A DNA stretch of 32,784 nt, taken from assembly GCA_015494505.1 (NCBI GenBank), contig WGBB01000029.1, forward strand, positions 1 to 32,784, read 5' to 3'. The DNA comes from Nitratiruptor sp. (GTDB lineage: Bacteria; Campylobacterota; Campylobacteria; Campylobacterales; Nitratiruptoraceae). Positions within the stretch are counted from its first letter, which is position 1; each line of letters starts with the position of its first letter. Below are positions 31,514 to 32,784 of the stretch, one piece after another. Below the pieces are notes generated by a model. It saw nothing but the letters and a program-made list of their open reading frames with translations. It ran no database searches and was not told the DNA's origin. The position numbers and the translations under genes are program-made.

Positions 31514-32686
31514 TTAGTGGGAGCAGCCGCAGCTGCCGCCGCTATGCCCTCCATGGCCGCCGCTCGGCGCTGCGCCTGTAGAGCAAGCGGAAACCCCCGG
31601 AGGCGTGGTAGGCTGGATAGCTTCGTTGCTCACACCGCCCTCTTCGTTGACCTTTTCGATAAAGTGCCACAGCTTATTGGCCGCTTTGTGGTAGCGCTTG
31701 GCCGTTTCGCTCTCGGGATGATAGAAGACCACGGGCTTGCCCTCGTCTCCCCCTTCGCGAATAGCCGGCTCGATGGGAATCTCACCCAGCACGGATGTGC
31801 CGTATTCGAGGGCTACGTCGTGTGCCGTGCCTTTACCGAAAATATCGCTCTCGGTCTGACAACTCGGACAGATAAAGCCGCTCATGTTCTCTACGATACC
31901 GGCTATAGGGATATGGAGCTTTTTGAACATGTCGAGGCTGCGTCTGCTATCATCGAGGCTCACCATCTGAGGCGTCGTGACGGTCACACCTGCAGTGACG
32001 GGAACGCTTTGGGCCAGTGTTAGCTGCGCATCACCGGTGCCCGGAGGCATGTCGATAAAGAGCACGTCCAAGTCGCTCCATAAGATATCGCGCAAGAACT
32101 GCTCAATCGCCTTCATGATCATCGCACCGCGCCAAATCAGCGACTGCCCCTCTTCCATGAGCACTCCCATACTCATCACTTCTACGCCGTATTTGGTCTC
32201 GATGGGCTTGACCTTGTTGCCCACTACTTCCGGCTGGACGCCGAGGATGCCTAGCATTCTAGGAATGTTGGGGCCGTAGATGTCCGCATCGAGAATGCCC
32301 ACCTTTTTGCCCTGCATAGCCATAGCGATTGCCAGGTTGACCGTAGTAGTGGATTTGCCCACACCCCCCTTACCGCTACTTATCATCACGAAGTTTTTCA
32401 CTTGGGGTGCGAGGTTTTTGCCGCGGCTGGAAGTCTCTCTGGGCATCTTGGGCTGTTTGATATTGACGATTACCTCTTTTGCACCTTCGAGCTCGAGCTT
32501 TTTGGTAATTTCATCGCGAAGCTGCTGCGCCACTTCGGGTGCACTTGAAGTGATATCGAGCTCCACGGCCACCCTGTCGCCGTTTACTTCCACGTTTTTT
32601 ACAAACCCGAAAGTAACGATATCTTTGGTAAATCCCGGATATGCAACGGTCGATAAAACCTGTTGCACCTTTTCATTTGTTAGCAT
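31514..32686 (-). CDS. mrp: Iron-sulfur cluster carrier ATPase Mrp/ApbC
   Basis: Mrp binds and transfers Fe-S clusters in the cytoplasm. The 390-residue product has an N-terminal MIP18/DUF59 domain (about 1-80), then a P-loop ATPase with SSGKGGVGKSTTTV (about 103-116), ILDADIYGPNIPRMLG, IDMPPGTGDAQLTL, and the cluster-ligand pair in FICPSC (Cys273, Cys276). The C-terminus is an unusual Gly/His/Cys tail (GGHGGHSGGSCGCSH) that could bind metal. The ATG has AAAGGAG 5 bases upstream. It is not a motility gene; its location next to the cluster may be incidental. Confidence 0.97.
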   Translation of the reverse strand: MLTNEKVQQVLSTVAYPGFTKDIVTFGFVKNVEVNGDRVAVELDITSSAPEVAQQLRDEITKKLELEGAKEVIVNIKQPKMPRETSSRGKNLAPQVKNFVMISSGKGGVGKSTTTVNLAIAMAMQGKKVGILDADIYGPNIPRMLGILGVQPEVVGNKVKPIETKYGVEVMSMGVLMEEGQSLIWRGAMIMKAIEQFLRDILWSDLDVLFIDMPPGTGDAQLTLAQSVPVTAGVTVTTPQMVSLDDSRRSLDMFKKLHIPIAGIVENMSGFICPSCQTESDIFGKGTAHDVALEYGTSVLGEIPIEPAIREGGDEGKPVVFYHPESETAKRYHKAANKLWHFIEKVNEEGGVSNEAIQPTTPPGVSACSTGAAPSGGHGGHSGGSCGCSH

Positions 32687-32717
32687 CTATGCTCCTTTAG
32701 CGAAGTAATTCGGATAG

Positions 32718-32723
32718 ATTTTA
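32718..32723 (-). promoter_or_regulatory. Putative promoter -10 box for mrp
   Basis: The minus strand has AGGATAAAATC about 30 bases before the mrp ATG, with TAAAAT as the -10 candidate and AT-rich sequence upstream. It shares GGATAAAATC with the flgD promoter candidate. A short inverted repeat (GGATA-N5-TATCC, 32712-32726) is centred on it. Nothing else is seen in the last 98 bases of the window. Confidence 0.4.
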
Positions 32724-32784
32724 TCCTATTTATCTTTAAGGAAGATTAAGAAAAATAGCAGAACTCATTAAGTAATTGTAGAAA

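Noticed and set aside
30983..32023. 346-residue plus-strand frame opposite the parA-like gene and mrp
   Set aside because: It crosses two well-supported minus-strand genes and their intergenic promoter, and contains an alanine run that is the complement of the Mrp Gly/His tail region. No plausible product.

Overview
The window is almost entirely one flagellar and chemotaxis locus. Gene content points to a diderm of the phylum Campylobacterota (formerly Epsilonproteobacteria). Supporting features are CheV, a soluble TlpD-like receptor with a C-terminal zinc-binding (CZB) domain, a FliN plus FliY pair, FlhF/FlhG, a rod-binding FlgJ without a muramidase domain, and a Cys/His-rich tail on Mrp. 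Three features differ from the textbook Campylobacter/Helicobacter arrangement: the flagellar genes sit in one large cluster, CheA carries no receiver domain, and FlgE is short. A free-living, possibly vent or sediment, member of the phylum is my inference; I cannot name the genus.

Layout. Bases 1-23528, minus strand, hold 27 flagellar genes in three apparent transcription units. fliG stands alone behind its own promoter. Then fliM-fliY-flgF-flgG-flgA-flgH-flgI-flgJ-flhA-flhF-flhG-fliA-fliK-(TPR protein)-flgB-flgC-fliE-fliF-fliH-fliI form 18.9 kb in which no intergenic gap exceeds 10 bases. After an 87-base gap with a promoter-like site, flgD-flgE-fliL-fliN-fliO-fliP follow; fliP runs off the left edge. 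Together these encode the C-ring, the MS ring, rod, P and L rings, hook, hook cap and hook ruler, much of the export apparatus, the polar-placement GTPase/ATPase pair and sigma-28.

Bases 23630-30662, plus strand, hold a compact chemotaxis operon: a miniature CheZ-like phosphatase, CheA, CheW, CheV, CheY, a soluble CZB chemoreceptor and an Aer-like PAS protein with a degenerate signalling region. A close sigma-28 promoter match precedes it and overlaps the divergent fliG promoter. Signals sensed by the two soluble receptors would pass through CheW/CheV to CheA and CheY. CheY-P would then dock on FliM and possibly FliY, and be removed by the small CheZ.

Bases 30659-32686, minus strand, hold an orphan ParA/MinD-type ATPase with an inverted repeat over its promoter and start site, and the Fe-S carrier ATPase Mrp. 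No gene-free stretch exceeds about 130 bases. I saw no RNA genes, insertion sequences or CRISPR arrays. fliQ, fliR, flhB, fliJ, flgK, flgL, flagellin, fliD, fliS, flgM, cheB and cheR are not in the window. The most interesting items are the 115-residue CheZ, the multiplied CheY-docking-like peptides, the PAS protein with two receptor-tip-like segments, the TPR protein inside the flagellar operon, and the operator-like palindrome at the parA-like gene.
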